The translations under genes and the position numbers were made by a program. Source: Pontibacter sp. Tf4 (lineage in GTDB: Bacteria > Bacteroidota > Bacteroidia > Cytophagales > Hymenobacteraceae). From it: DNA of 64,000 bases. This document shows, piece after piece, positions 18,318 through 27,544 of this stretch (positions are counted from its first letter, which is position 1; each line of letters opens with the position of its first letter). The stretch spans positions 310,001 to 374,000 of the forward strand of contig NZ_JACKZC010000004.1 of NCBI RefSeq assembly GCF_014212495.1. Direction: 5' to 3'. A model generated the notes under the pieces. The model had not been told where the DNA came from. It did not search any database and was given only the letters and a program-made list of their open reading frames with translations.

Positions 18318-18917
18318 ATGTCTATGTTACTCATACAAACTATACTTCCTTTCCTGCTTTTGCTGCAAACTATAGCCGGCAACTGTAGCCTTAAACAGGA
18401 TCTGGAAAAAGACCTGAAGCAGCTTAGTACTTCTTCTGTTTTCATCAGCGATAACACTTCGGCTAGCCCATCGGTACAAACTATAGTTCATGATCTGCAG
18501 CTGTTTGGCGTGGTGGCAACTATAGATGTAAGCAACAGCAAGTACAGCCAAAGCACGCAGGGCAACTATAAGGTCCAGGAGTGGCGGTTTCCGGAAGGCA
18601 ACATTAAAGCCATTTACCAGCTCGAGACAACTTTAGCTTTAGATACGGTCGTAACACAACGTTACCTCGAGAACCGCGCACCAACACAACACCGCATTCA
18701 GAATACCTTTACGTTTCGCGCTTATGCCGTCTCCACAGCAGAGGATCCGGTACAGCTATACTATTTTACCGAAGCAGACCAGGGATTGCTGGAATACCGG
18801 CTTGGTGTAAGACAGGTACAGATCAATTACCCAGCAAAGAAAGAAGGCCTGAGCGACCTACTGCCGAAAGTAGGAGAACAGGTAAGCAAGGTTTTAAACT
18901 CGGTAATGCAGGAGTAG
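18318..18917 (+). CDS. Hypothetical secreted protein
   Basis: The 199-residue product has a signal-peptide-like N-terminus (MSMLLIQTILPFLLLLQTIAG) followed by NCSLKQDLEKDLKQL. The body is polar with alternating beta-type patterns (QGNYKVQEWRFPEGNIKAIYQL; QVQINYPAKKEGLSDLLPK). No family is recognised. An alternative start at residue 3 is possible. The short spacing from the SIMPL gene suggests cotranscription. CTATAG copies occur inside the gene at several sites, mostly in frames that read T-I. Confidence 0.7.
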   Translation: MSMLLIQTILPFLLLLQTIAGNCSLKQDLEKDLKQLSTSSVFISDNTSASPSVQTIVHDLQLFGVVATIDVSNSKYSQSTQGNYKVQEWRFPEGNIKAIYQLETTLALDTVVTQRYLENRAPTQHRIQNTFTFRAYAVSTAEDPVQLYYFTEADQGLLEYRLGVRQVQINYPAKKEGLSDLLPKVGEQVSKVLNSVMQE

Positions 18918-19590
18918 TCTGAAGCAGGATTTGCAGGATTAAAGGATTTTCAGGATTTGGGCTACTGCTATAGTTTGATCTATAGTCTTATAGTTACCGT
19001 GGTCCAACCACCCCTGCCCCTCCTTATCCAAGGAGGGGAACTCTGCCTTTATTTTACCTTGAACTATAGTTTCATAGTTACAGACCACGAACAGGACAGG
19101 TTTACCTGCCCCCACGGAATTACAACCACGTGTAAAACAAATCTGCTTTGACTAAAAGTAAGTACAGCAACTATAGTTAGAGCAGTAGCTATCGAATTGA
19201 TTTCAGTCTTTGGGTTGAGCGCCTTTGACTTGTTGCGGTGCCGTCAGGCAATCCGAGGGACGAGGATAGCAAGAAGGCAGCAGCGCGATGCCCGAAGACG
19301 GGGCCTCCCGGCCTGGGAGGGAGCCAAGCAAACTATAAAACTATAGGCTCATAGAGCTCCCAGGATGAAGAGTGGCTATAAAATGAACGGCTTGGTTCAA
19401 GTGGTAGGCAAAGCAGGCTATAGAACTATAGCTTATCAACTATAAGGCGTATAAGATGTTTCGGCTGCGCTCGACATGACAAAATAGAAACTGCAGGACA
19501 TATAAGATGTCTCGCAGCTACACTGGCTCTTTCCGACTCGCGCCGCAAGAATGCTCGACATGACAAAAGGGAAACTATAGTTTTTTAGCT
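18918..19590 (-). repeat. Composite intergenic repeat block B (inverted)
   Basis: This gene-free region between convergent genes holds the block A modules in reverse order and orientation. They are the GCAGGATTAAAGGATTTTC string (about 18926), the hairpin-plus-G-tail (19004-19038), the GCTATCGAATTGA to GGCCTCCCGG core (19188-19326), the GAGCTCCCAGG segment (about 19365), and hairpins with CTCGACATGAC ends (about 19450-19568). CTATAG pairs 8 bp apart occur at 19418 and 19426. One hairpin has a longer, different loop (about 19507-19568). Confidence 0.8.
19004..19038 (-). repeat. Hairpin-plus-G-tail element
   Basis: Opposite-strand copy: CCAACCACCCCTG precedes CCCCTCCTT and AAGGAGGGG. The tail has C-to-G variation against the 5783 copy, but the hairpin is intact. 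Confidence 0.7.
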
Positions 19591-19618
19591 TTAAAAGGCA
19601 GAAAATGAAATATAACTC

Positions 19619-20857
19619 CTACTGCGCTACTTCCCTCGGATAACAAACAAAATACTTCTCAACCTTATTGCTCAACGCCTGAATGTTGGGTAGATCTGAA
19701 GCATCTGCAGCGTTGATGACATAACCGGATTTGGTAAGCACATCAATCGACTGGCCTTCTACCTGGTAGGCATTGTTGCTGATCTTACCGGCTATCATCA
19801 GATACTTAACGTCTTCTTCGGAGATTTTAAAACGCTCTTGCACCAGTTCGCTGATGCCCAGCATCATTTCTTCGTCGATCGGTTTGCTGGAGATGATGAC
19901 TTTGAAAAGCTTGCGGTTTAAAATACACTTTGAGAGATAAGATAAAATAGAATCAGAATGCGAGGCCCATTGTTTGATGCCGCTCCAGATGTCGTGGTCG
20001 TCCAGGCTGACAAAGCGCTCCAGTATAGTTGGGTCCTGCACAAAATCCTGCATCGTCAGGTCGCTGGACAGGAAGAACTTGAGGCAGGGGCTGGATGGTA
20101 CGTCAATGCCTTGTTGTAACAATTCGCGCGCGCGTTGCACAGCACGCAGCACCATGTTCTCGGCACTGATTACGGTTTTGTGCAGGTATACCTGCCAGTA
20201 CATCAGGCGGCGGCTCACCAGGAAGTTCTCGATACTATAGATCGCTTTTTCTTCAACTACCAGTTTATCATTGGCTACATCCAGCATTTTGATGATGCGG
20301 TCCGCGCCGATCTTTCCTTCGTACACGCCGGTATAGAAGCTGTCGCGGTTCAGGTAATCGAGGCGGTCAACGTCCAGCTGGCTCGAAACCAGTTGATGAA
20401 AAAACCTGCGCTCGTAGTTATCTGTAAAAATATCGATGGCCAGGCTCAATCTTCCGTTAAACTCTTCGTTAAGCATGTGCATAATGTGCAGCGACAAATG
20501 CTCGTGGTGTACCTCTTTAAAAATAGCGGTTTCAAGGGCGTGCGAGAACGGACCATGACCGATGTCGTGGAGCAGAATAGCAATTAACGATGCTTCAAAC
20601 TCGCTATCAGAAATTTCGTTATTTTTACTTTTCAGAGTTTGTAAGGCCGTGTTCATCAGGTGCATGGCACCCAGCGCATGATGGAAACGGGTGTGCAGCG
20701 CTCCGGGATAAACCATCTCGGTAAGGCCCAATTGCTTAATGCGGCGAAGGCGCTGAAAGTAAGGATGGTCGATGATGTCGAACAAGAGCTCAGACGGAAC
20801 TGTTATAAAGCCGTAAACCGGGTCGTTAAAGATTTTTTTCTTGTTCACAAAAACCAA
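19619..20857 (-). CDS. HD domain phosphohydrolase (SAMHD1/dGTPase-like)
   Basis: This 412-residue cytoplasmic protein has the HD metal-binding signature: RFHHALGAMHL (about 57-67, His59/60) and AILLHDIGHGPFSHALE (about 93-109, His97-Asp98). A later Asp in QLDVDRLDYLNRDSFYTGV (about 157-175) completes the site. This arrangement is typical of the YdhJ/SAMHD1-like group, which hydrolyses dNTPs or related nucleotides; the substrate is not determined. Start is taken at MVFVNKKKIF. It is divergent from porX, with a 262-bp AT-rich gap between them. Confidence 0.92.
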   Translation of the reverse strand: MVFVNKKKIFNDPVYGFITVPSELLFDIIDHPYFQRLRRIKQLGLTEMVYPGALHTRFHHALGAMHLMNTALQTLKSKNNEISDSEFEASLIAILLHDIGHGPFSHALETAIFKEVHHEHLSLHIMHMLNEEFNGRLSLAIDIFTDNYERRFFHQLVSSQLDVDRLDYLNRDSFYTGVYEGKIGADRIIKMLDVANDKLVVEEKAIYSIENFLVSRRLMYWQVYLHKTVISAENMVLRAVQRARELLQQGIDVPSSPCLKFFLSSDLTMQDFVQDPTILERFVSLDDHDIWSGIKQWASHSDSILSYLSKCILNRKLFKVIISSKPIDEEMMLGISELVQERFKISEEDVKYLMIAGKISNNAYQVEGQSIDVLTKSGYVINAADASDLPNIQALSNKVEKYFVCYPREVAQ

Positions 20858-21119
20858 TGGTTTAATTGTTTAAAGGTTGAATGGTTAAATTACTGTGCTG
20901 CTAACTGGTTTACTATTGCCTTAAAAAGCAGGCAATCTACTCTTACGCAGCTATAATCCGTAAGTATAGTTTGGCCGGGTTGCGGGCAGTGAACCTTGAA
21001 CTATAGCAGCCGTTTTAGTGCCTGTTGTAAACTTTAAGCAATTGGGTTACAAAACGGGTTATTACATGCTAACAACCATTTAGCAATTAAACAGTTTAGC
21101 AATTTATCTAAATAAAACT

Positions 21120-22682
21120 ATGCAAAGATATACGATTTTATGGGCCGATGACGAGATCGACCTGCTCAAACCCCATATTCTGTTCCTGGAAGACAAAGGC
21201 TATGACATTACGCCTGTAAACAGCGGCGCCGATGCCATAGATAAAGTGCAGGAACAGCCTTACGATGTTGTTTTCCTGGACGAGAACATGCCCGGCATCA
21301 GCGGCCTCGAAGCCCTGAACGAGATCAAGACCATTCGCCCGGCCATGCCCGTGATCATGATCACGAAGAGCGAGGAAGAGCACATAATGGAAGAGGCCAT
21401 CGGCGCGAAGATCACCGATTACCTGATAAAGCCGCTTAACCCGAACCAGATCCTGCTTTCGGTTAAAAAAGCCCTTGAAAAATCACGCCTTGTAACTGAA
21501 AGAACCAACCAAAGCTACCAGCGCGACTTCCGGCAACTGGGTATGGCCTTTGGCGAGCGCCTGAGCCCGGGCGAGTGGGCCGACATCTATAAAAAACTGA
21601 CCTACTGGGAGTTGGAAATAGACGAGACCGAGAACAAAAGCATGGCCGACGTGATAAACATGCAGAAGGACGAGGCTAACTCGAACTTTGCCAAGTTTAT
21701 CATGGATAACTACGAAGACTGGATTAACAAAGAAAGCGATGATGCCCCGCTGATGTCGCACCAGGTGTTTAAGGAGCGTGTTTTCCCGATGATGAAGGAG
21801 TCGGAGAGGCCGGTGTATTTTGTGCTGATCGATAACCTGCGCTACGACCAGTGGAAAGTGCTGGAGCCGATTATTAACGATTATTTTACAGTGGATTCGG
21901 AAGAGATGTACTATTCTATTCTGCCCACTACTACGGCCTACGCCCGTAACGCCATTTTCTCAGGTATGCTGCCAACCGAAATCGCGAAGAAATACCCGAA
22001 CCTGTGGGTGAGCGATGATGAGGAAGAAGGCAAAAACCTGAACGAACCGGAGTTTTTAGAGATACAGCTGCAACAGAACCGCATTACCGAAAAGCATAGT
22101 TACCACAAAATCACCAACGTTTCGGCCGGAAAAGACCTGTTAAGCAAGTTCAGTAACCTGGATAATAACAAACTGAATGTTATAGTTTACAACTTCGTGG
22201 ATATGCTCTCGCATGCCCGCACCGATAGCAACATGGTGCGCGAACTAGCTCCGGACGAGTCAGCTTACCGTTCGATTACCCGTTCGTGGTTCCTGCACTC
22301 GCCGCTGTTCGATACACTGAAACTGATCGCTGAGAAAAAAGGCCGCCTGATCATTACCACCGACCACGGAACTATCAGAGTAAAGCGCCCATTCAAGATC
22401 ATCGGCGACCGCCAGACCAATACCAACCTGCGCTACAAGCATGGTAAAAACCTGGGCTATACCGATAAAGATGTATTTACAGTGCGCAAACCAGAGCGAT
22501 TTTTCTTGCCAAAGGCTAATGTTTCCACTACGTTTGTGTTCGCAATAGAAGATTACTTTTTTGCGTACCCGAACAACTATAACTACTACGTGAATTATTA
22601 CAAGGACACGTTCCAGCACGGAGGAGTATCGTTGGAGGAATGCATCATACCTTTTGTAACGCTTACACCTAAAAATGTATAA
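21120..22682 (+). CDS. porX: PorX-type response regulator with PglZ/alkaline-phosphatase-like domain
   Basis: This 520-residue protein has an N-terminal receiver domain (about 1-120) with acidic pocket DD10-11, phospho-acceptor Asp54 in VVFLDENMPG and Lys in MITKSEEEH. A linker and a C-terminal PglZ domain of the alkaline phosphatase superfamily follow (about 200-515; PVYFVLIDNLRYDQWKVL, IVYNFVDMLSHAR, LIITTDHGTI). PorX, with the kinase PorY, regulates type IX secretion genes and cleaves oligonucleotides in studied members. The stop overlaps the tsaE start by 8 nt, so expression is coupled to tsaE and ald. PorY is not in this window. Confidence 0.95.
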   Translation: MQRYTILWADDEIDLLKPHILFLEDKGYDITPVNSGADAIDKVQEQPYDVVFLDENMPGISGLEALNEIKTIRPAMPVIMITKSEEEHIMEEAIGAKITDYLIKPLNPNQILLSVKKALEKSRLVTERTNQSYQRDFRQLGMAFGERLSPGEWADIYKKLTYWELEIDETENKSMADVINMQKDEANSNFAKFIMDNYEDWINKESDDAPLMSHQVFKERVFPMMKESERPVYFVLIDNLRYDQWKVLEPIINDYFTVDSEEMYYSILPTTTAYARNAIFSGMLPTEIAKKYPNLWVSDDEEEGKNLNEPEFLEIQLQQNRITEKHSYHKITNVSAGKDLLSKFSNLDNNKLNVIVYNFVDMLSHARTDSNMVRELAPDESAYRSITRSWFLHSPLFDTLKLIAEKKGRLIITTDHGTIRVKRPFKIIGDRQTNTNLRYKHGKNLGYTDKDVFTVRKPERFFLPKANVSTTFVFAIEDYFFAYPNNYNYYVNYYKDTFQHGGVSLEECIIPFVTLTPKNV

Positions 22683-23121
22683 CACCGGAGTTGAGCAGGC
22701 CCGCTTTGTAATGGCCACCCTTGATGATCTGCCTGAAGCAGCAGCCCTGTTACTGGAAGCAGCCAACGAAGAGCCGGTTATTTTATTTGAAGGACCGATG
22801 GGTGCTGGCAAAACTACCCTTATTAAGGAGTTATGCCGACAGTTTGGTGTGCGTGAGAACGTGAGCAGCCCAACATTTGCCCTCGTAAACGAGTATGAAT
22901 CCGGAAACGGGAAACTAATTTACCATTTCGATTTTTATAGAATAAGCGATGAGCGTGAGGCACTAAACATCGGTGCACTGGAGTACTTCGATTCAGGTAA
23001 TATCTGCCTGATAGAATGGCCTTCATTGATACCGGGTTTATTGCCTGAACATTATCTGCTTGTAACGCTGCAACCCGACGCAAACAGCGAGGTGCGTACC
23101 ATGACGATTAACAAGGTGTAG
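22675..23121 (+). CDS. tsaE: tRNA threonylcarbamoyladenosine biosynthesis ATPase TsaE
   Basis: This 148-residue P-loop ATPase works with TsaB, TsaC and TsaD to make the t6A37 modification on ANN-decoding tRNAs. The Walker A is GPMGAGKTTLIK (40-51). NVSSPTFALVNEY (about 62-74), HFDFYRI and CLIEWPSLIP (about 112-121) are family signatures. The start ATG at 22675 overlaps the porX stop by 8 nt and the next gene begins 1 nt after the stop. Length is normal. Confidence 0.95.
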   Translation: MYNTGVEQARFVMATLDDLPEAAALLLEAANEEPVILFEGPMGAGKTTLIKELCRQFGVRENVSSPTFALVNEYESGNGKLIYHFDFYRISDEREALNIGALEYFDSGNICLIEWPSLIPGLLPEHYLLVTLQPDANSEVRTMTINKV

Positions 23122-23122
23122 T

Positions 23123-24352
23123 ATGACGACGGAGCGATTTGCCGTAGAATTTGGAAAGATTGCCACTGCCGAGGCCCTTTTCCCGAAGGAGTCGATGCTG
23201 GCTGTGGAAGAGCGTAGACGAAGCCTGTTTATCGGTATTCCCAAAGAATCATCATTTCAGGAAAACCGCATTGGCCTAACACCAGACGCCGTAAAGCAGC
23301 TGACCGACTACGGCCACCGCATCTGGATAGAAGCTGGTGCCGGAAGCCCGTCCAAATACTCTGATCACGAATTTTCGGAAGCAGGAGCAAAAATAGTTTA
23401 CTCAACCAAAGAAGTTTACGACGCCGACATTATCCTGAAAGTAGCACCGCCTACTTACGAAGAGATTGAATACCTGCGGCCGGGTCAAACGCTTATCTCG
23501 GCATTGCAGTTTGGTAGCTTAACATCGGAGTACATCAACGCCCTGCAGCGCAAAAAGATAAATGCCATCTCGTTCGAGTTGCTCCGCGATAAATCAGATT
23601 CGAAGCCAGTAGTGCGGGCTATGAGCGAAATTGCCGGAAGCACTGTTATGCTGATTGCCGCAGAATATTTAAGCATCAGCAACGACGGGCGAGGCATTAT
23701 TTTAGGTGGCATAACCGGTGTACCACCAAGCAAAGTCGTTATATTAGGTGCCGGCACCGTTGCCGAATATGCAGCCCGTGCCGCCCTGGGTTTAGGTGCA
23801 GAAGTAAAGGTTTTTGATAACCACATCTACAAACTGCGCCGCCTGAAGCATAACATCGGTACACAGCTCTTTACATCTACGTTAGATAAATCCGTTCTGA
23901 ACCATGAGATTAAGGAAGCAGATGTAGTAATAGGGGCGCTTGTTGCCGAAGATGGCCGTATGCCGTGTATGGTAGAGGAAAGCGTGGTAGCGCAAATGAA
24001 GCCCGGCTCTGTTATCATCGACGTGTGCATCGACCATGGGGGTTGTTTCGAGACTTCTGAATTAACATCGCATAGCCGCCCGATCTATCGCAAATACGAC
24101 ATTATTCATTACTGCGTACCCAACATTCCATCAAGGGTGCCACGCACGGCAACATCCGCTTTAAGCAATATTTTCACACCCATCCTGACCGAGATCTCTA
24201 AGTTCGGAGGCTTCAGCGAGGCCCTTTTTACCAACGAGCACTACCGCAGCGGTGTGTACATTTACAAAGGCAGCCTGACCAACGCCCAGATTGCCAAACG
24301 CTTCGGGATGCGTTATAAAGAACTGGGCTTGATGATAGCTGTGCGTAACTAA
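23123..24352 (+). CDS. ald: Alanine dehydrogenase
   Basis: This 409-residue NAD-dependent enzyme interconverts alanine and pyruvate with ammonia. The AlaDh/PNT N-terminal domain starts near residue 36 (FIGIPKESSFQENRIGLTP), with substrate residues in the EAGAGSPSKYSD region. The Rossmann fold shows VVILGAGTVAEYAARAALGLGAEVKVFD (about 205-232), and the C-terminal part has VIIDVCIDHGGCFETS and PNIPSRVPRTATSALSN. The first 35 residues extend beyond many AlaDh proteins, a form I associate with Bacteroidota. The gene starts 1 nt after tsaE, so all three genes likely form one transcript. Confidence 0.94.
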   Translation: MTTERFAVEFGKIATAEALFPKESMLAVEERRRSLFIGIPKESSFQENRIGLTPDAVKQLTDYGHRIWIEAGAGSPSKYSDHEFSEAGAKIVYSTKEVYDADIILKVAPPTYEEIEYLRPGQTLISALQFGSLTSEYINALQRKKINAISFELLRDKSDSKPVVRAMSEIAGSTVMLIAAEYLSISNDGRGIILGGITGVPPSKVVILGAGTVAEYAARAALGLGAEVKVFDNHIYKLRRLKHNIGTQLFTSTLDKSVLNHEIKEADVVIGALVAEDGRMPCMVEESVVAQMKPGSVIIDVCIDHGGCFETSELTSHSRPIYRKYDIIHYCVPNIPSRVPRTATSALSNIFTPILTEISKFGGFSEALFTNEHYRSGVYIYKGSLTNAQIAKRFGMRYKELGLMIAVRN

Positions 24353-24935
24353 AAGGACCAGTGATTTCCGGGGTTTTCCTGATTAATATGATTTTCTGAA
24401 ATGTAGAGACGCAATACCTTGCGTCTCTTTTTTATATCGTAGGTTTAGCGTTAGTGCGATTTGTGTCCAACTATTCATCCAGGTTGTAACTGGCTTTCTG
24501 CCCGAGCTTAAACTATAGTTTAGCTGAAGACTATAGTTGGGAAAGCTATAGTTGTAAAGGTAATTCCCATGGCGCGAGCGTCCACGCTCGTGTCGAACTA
24601 TAGTTTGGGCCTCTGGCCCAGTTGGATTGCAAATCCAACGTTATAAGTAAGGCACGGATCGCAGATCCGCGCCAGCATGGTAAATCTATAGTTGAAAAAA
24701 CTAAAAAGACAGAGCCGTGTTCAAACGGTAGGGAGAACTATAGTTTAGTTATAGTTCTATAGTTGCAGCTATAGTTTGTTTTGCTTTTGCAAAGCAAAGC
24801 CAGTTACAAACTGGCTGCCATACACAGCCACAAGTTACACTCCGTTAAACTTGCGACATAAAAAAGAGACGCAATATTTTGCGTCTCTATATAACGTGTC
24901 AATCCAAGCAATCCCCTTTAAATCCCGGTTCAGAC
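24353..24935. repeat. Repeat-rich intergenic region
   Basis: No gene is supported. GAGACGCAA/TTGCGTCTC hairpins occur at about 24,405-24,426 (followed by T6, probably the ald terminator) and 24,867-24,888. A CGCGAGCGTCCACGCTCG palindrome (about 24,573) precedes a GGGCCTCTGGCCC palindrome, a sequence order also seen at the left end of the DUF559 cassette. An inverted CAAAGCCAGTT/AACTGGCTG segment is at about 24,790-24,860. Eight CTATAG copies lie between 24,480 and 24,780. Confidence 0.75.
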
Positions 24936-25838
24936 TTAGTTCGTGTTCATGAGTAATACCTTCCAGGCTTCCTGCACTCTGTTGCTTTCCAGGAGTTGTT
25001 TGCCGAGCAGTTCCAACTCATGGTGCAGTTTGGCAGGGTCTTCTTTGTGCTTGTTTATAGTATAGGCAACTATAGGTTCGGCTTTGTAGGCTTCCACTTC
25101 CTCTATTGTAGGTATGGTTTCGGAGTTGCCTAAGCGGGCCAGGTTGTTGCCGGTAAGTATGGTGCTGTTGCGGATATGCGCAGGAAGCTGATCAATGCCG
25201 ATCCCTTTGTTTTTAACTGGTTTTGGAAGTTCGAAGATGCAATCTCCGTTGGCACGCAGGTAATAATCGCCACCCATACGAGCCACGCCATCCAGCTTAT
25301 ATGGGTCAATTTTACCGTTCTCGTCCAGGATATTTTCGTTTATGTGCATCAGCAGCACTTCGCAAATTACCAGGTTACCCGCGCCACCATCCGGACCTAA
25401 ACTGATCACTTCATTCACCTTGCATTCAAACGAAACAGGCGCTTCCTGTACACGTGGTGGCGCTACCAATACCGATGCCTCAGGCGTTAAACCAGATTTC
25501 ACAAATTCGTTTATGCCGCGGTCATACTCTGTGCTGGCCAGCGACATTTGCTCTACGATGTCATAGTTTGCAATGTTGATCACCACTTCCTTAGTAGCCA
25601 GTACATTTTCCAGGGTATGTTTGCTGGTGTTGTCGCGCACGCGGCGGGCAGGAGAAAAAACTAAAATTGGTGGCTTGGCACTGAACACGTTAAAAAAGCT
25701 GAACGGGCTCAGGTTTACGTTTCCTTCCAGGTCGGTAGTGCTGGCAAAGGCGATGGGGCGCGGGGCAATGGCTCCTAATAACAGCGCATGTACTTCAGCG
25801 GTTTTAACGTCCTGCGGATCTATGGTTTTATAGGCCAT
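24936..25838 (-). CDS. Flavin reductase family protein (FMN-binding split barrel)
   Basis: The protein is 300 residues from the chosen start MAYKTIDPQDVKT. The reading frame is open 28 codons further upstream, but that extension is not family-like. The flavin reductase domain (about 10-200) shows LLLGAIAPRPIAFASTTD, NLSPFSFFNVFSAKPPILVFSP and KHTLENVLATKEVVINI. The C-terminal third (about 200-300) is an extension often found in Bacteroidota members. It probably binds FMN and supplies reduced flavin or acts as an oxidoreductase. The fumarylacetoacetase gene upstream on the same strand hints at a link with aromatic catabolism, which is an inference. Confidence 0.88.
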   Translation of the reverse strand: MAYKTIDPQDVKTAEVHALLLGAIAPRPIAFASTTDLEGNVNLSPFSFFNVFSAKPPILVFSPARRVRDNTSKHTLENVLATKEVVINIANYDIVEQMSLASTEYDRGINEFVKSGLTPEASVLVAPPRVQEAPVSFECKVNEVISLGPDGGAGNLVICEVLLMHINENILDENGKIDPYKLDGVARMGGDYYLRANGDCIFELPKPVKNKGIGIDQLPAHIRNSTILTGNNLARLGNSETIPTIEEVEAYKAEPIVAYTINKHKEDPAKLHHELELLGKQLLESNRVQEAWKVLLMNTN

Positions 25839-25933
25839 GAATTTGTAAAGTATAACTATAGTTTGTGGTGCAGCGCGGTATGGCCTGCTTTCAAATATAC
25901 GGCTTCTGAGGTAAGCCGGCAATGGTTGCTTCT

Positions 25934-25973
25934 AAACTATAAAACCACCGGCTCAGCAGTGGTTTTATAGTTT
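25934..25973. terminator. Perfect 15-bp inverted repeat with CTATA ends
   Basis: AAACTATAAAACCAC and GTGGTTTTATAGTTT pair perfectly around a 10-nt loop. The stem base is the CTATA word that fills the window. It lies between fah and the flavin reductase gene, both on the minus strand, and could end the fah transcript. Confidence 0.6.
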
Positions 25974-26030
25974 ATAGGTGATGCTATAATTTGATATCTA
26001 TAGTTTGCTACGCAAGATGATTCTTCTGCT

Positions 26031-26118
26031 GGCGCGAGCTTGTAGCTCGTGCCCAAATATAAAGTTGAATCGGTATTGCAAACTATAGTTCGGCACGAGC
26101 TACAAGCTCGTGCCGAAC
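26031..26118. repeat. Paired CGAGCTTGTAGCTCG palindromes
   Basis: GGCGCGAGCTTGTAGCTCGTGCC at about 26,031 and GGCACGAGCTACAAGCTCGTGCC at about 26,094 are opposite-orientation copies of one imperfect palindrome, separated by CTATAG-bearing DNA. They lie in the 318-bp gene-free stretch between the flavin reductase and fah genes. The rest of that stretch is AT-rich CAACAATTAAC low-complexity DNA up to the fah stop. Confidence 0.65.
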
Positions 26119-26156
26119 TATCAACAATTTAGCAATCAACAATTAACAATCAACAA

Positions 26157-27428
26157 TTAAATCGCAGGCAGCACTTTGCCTTTCACTTCACCAAAACCGA
26201 TACGGATGCCGTTGCGCTCGCCGTAGCCGCGCATAATTACGGTATCATAATCGTTTATGAATTTGCGTTCGGTACCGTCTGACAGTTTTATAGGTTGTGT
26301 GCCGCGCCAGGTTAGTTCCAGCATAGAGCCGTAAGAGCCTTTATCGGAGCCACTTATAGTTCCAGACGCATACATGTCGCCCACCTGAATGTTACAGCCG
26401 TTGCTGCTCTGGTGCGCCAGTTGCTGGTTCATGTTCCAGTACATGTACTTAAAGTTGGAATGGCAGATGCTGGTTTCTGCAGCGCCTTCCGGCTGAATAA
26501 GCACTTCCAGGTTGATGTCGTAGTTATGATTACCCGAGAACTCCAGGTAAGGCAGCGGTTTGGGATCTTGCACAGGGCCTTTTACTTTAAATGGCTCCAA
26601 TGCATCCAAGGTTACAACCCACGGCGAAATAGACGAAGCAAAGCTTTTTGCCAGGAACGGCCCCAGCGGCACATACTCCCAGGTCTGTATATCCCTTGCC
26701 GACCAGTCGTTAAACAGCACTAACCCAAAAATATAGTTGTCGGCTTCGTTTGGCGTAATCGTTTCGCCCAGCTTGGTTTCCTTACCGGTTATAAAAGCTA
26801 CTTCCAGTTCAAAATCGAGCAGGCGCGATGGTCCGAAAGTTGGCGCATCGGCATCAGGAGCCTTTGTTTGCCCGTTTGGCCTGCGGATATCGGTGCCAGA
26901 TACAACTATAGACGAAGCACGTCCATGATAACCGATCGGAATATGTTTCCAGTTTGGTAAGAGTGCATTTTTAGGATCGCGGAACATGGTACCCACGTTG
27001 GTGGCATGTTCAATACTGGAATAGAAATCGGTATAGTTGCCCACTTTTACCGGCATCAGCATGCGCACATCGCTCTGCTTCACCAGGCATTTGTCAATCA
27101 TGTCACTGCTGCCGCTTATTTCGTCGTTGTCGTTTCGCAGCAAAGCAGATACACGGTTGCGTACTGCCCGCCAGGTTGGCTTACCAAGCGCGATAAAGTC
27201 GTTCAGGTATGGCCTATGGAAAACGTTCGGGTCAATGTCAATCAGCTCGAAAAAGTTAAGACGAGCCACAGCACACAGGTCCAGCACATACTCACCGATG
27301 GCAACACCTACACGCGGGTCGCGGTCGTCGGTCTCAAAAATACCAAATGGCAGGTTTTGGATCGGGAAATCGCTGCCAGGAGAAATTTCAATCCAGGAAT
27401 GCAGGGCTGGGTCGTTTGCTTTTAACAT
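26157..27428 (-). CDS. fahA: Fumarylacetoacetase
   Basis: This 423-residue enzyme hydrolyses 4-fumarylacetoacetate to fumarate and acetoacetate, the last step of tyrosine and homogentisate breakdown. The N-terminal SH3-like domain (about 5-110) precedes the catalytic domain with YTDFYSSIEHATNVGTMFRD (about 134-153, catalytic Asp and His) and IPIGYHGRASSIVVSG (about 163-178). Metal ligands lie in LDFELEVAFI and LVLFNDWSARDIQ. The start is set at MLKANDPALHSWIEI; a start 10 codons upstream would add an atypical hydrophobic leader. Homogentisate dioxygenase is not nearby. Confidence 0.95.
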   Translation of the reverse strand: MLKANDPALHSWIEISPGSDFPIQNLPFGIFETDDRDPRVGVAIGEYVLDLCAVARLNFFELIDIDPNVFHRPYLNDFIALGKPTWRAVRNRVSALLRNDNDEISGSSDMIDKCLVKQSDVRMLMPVKVGNYTDFYSSIEHATNVGTMFRDPKNALLPNWKHIPIGYHGRASSIVVSGTDIRRPNGQTKAPDADAPTFGPSRLLDFELEVAFITGKETKLGETITPNEADNYIFGLVLFNDWSARDIQTWEYVPLGPFLAKSFASSISPWVVTLDALEPFKVKGPVQDPKPLPYLEFSGNHNYDINLEVLIQPEGAAETSICHSNFKYMYWNMNQQLAHQSSNGCNIQVGDMYASGTISGSDKGSYGSMLELTWRGTQPIKLSDGTERKFINDYDTVIMRGYGERNGIRIGFGEVKGKVLPAI

Positions 27429-27544
27429 GATGCTGTATTGTAAAAAGTATACAGGCAAATATAGTTATTTTGGTACGTAAGGGAAAGTTGATTGTTATTT
27501 GTTGGTTTTCCGTGGTGTTGTGTGCCAACAGTGGTATTATTTAG

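Noticed and set aside
25839..25922. Longer start of the flavin reductase gene
   Set aside because: The 28 extra codons do not resemble the family; MAYKTIDPQDVKT is the natural start.
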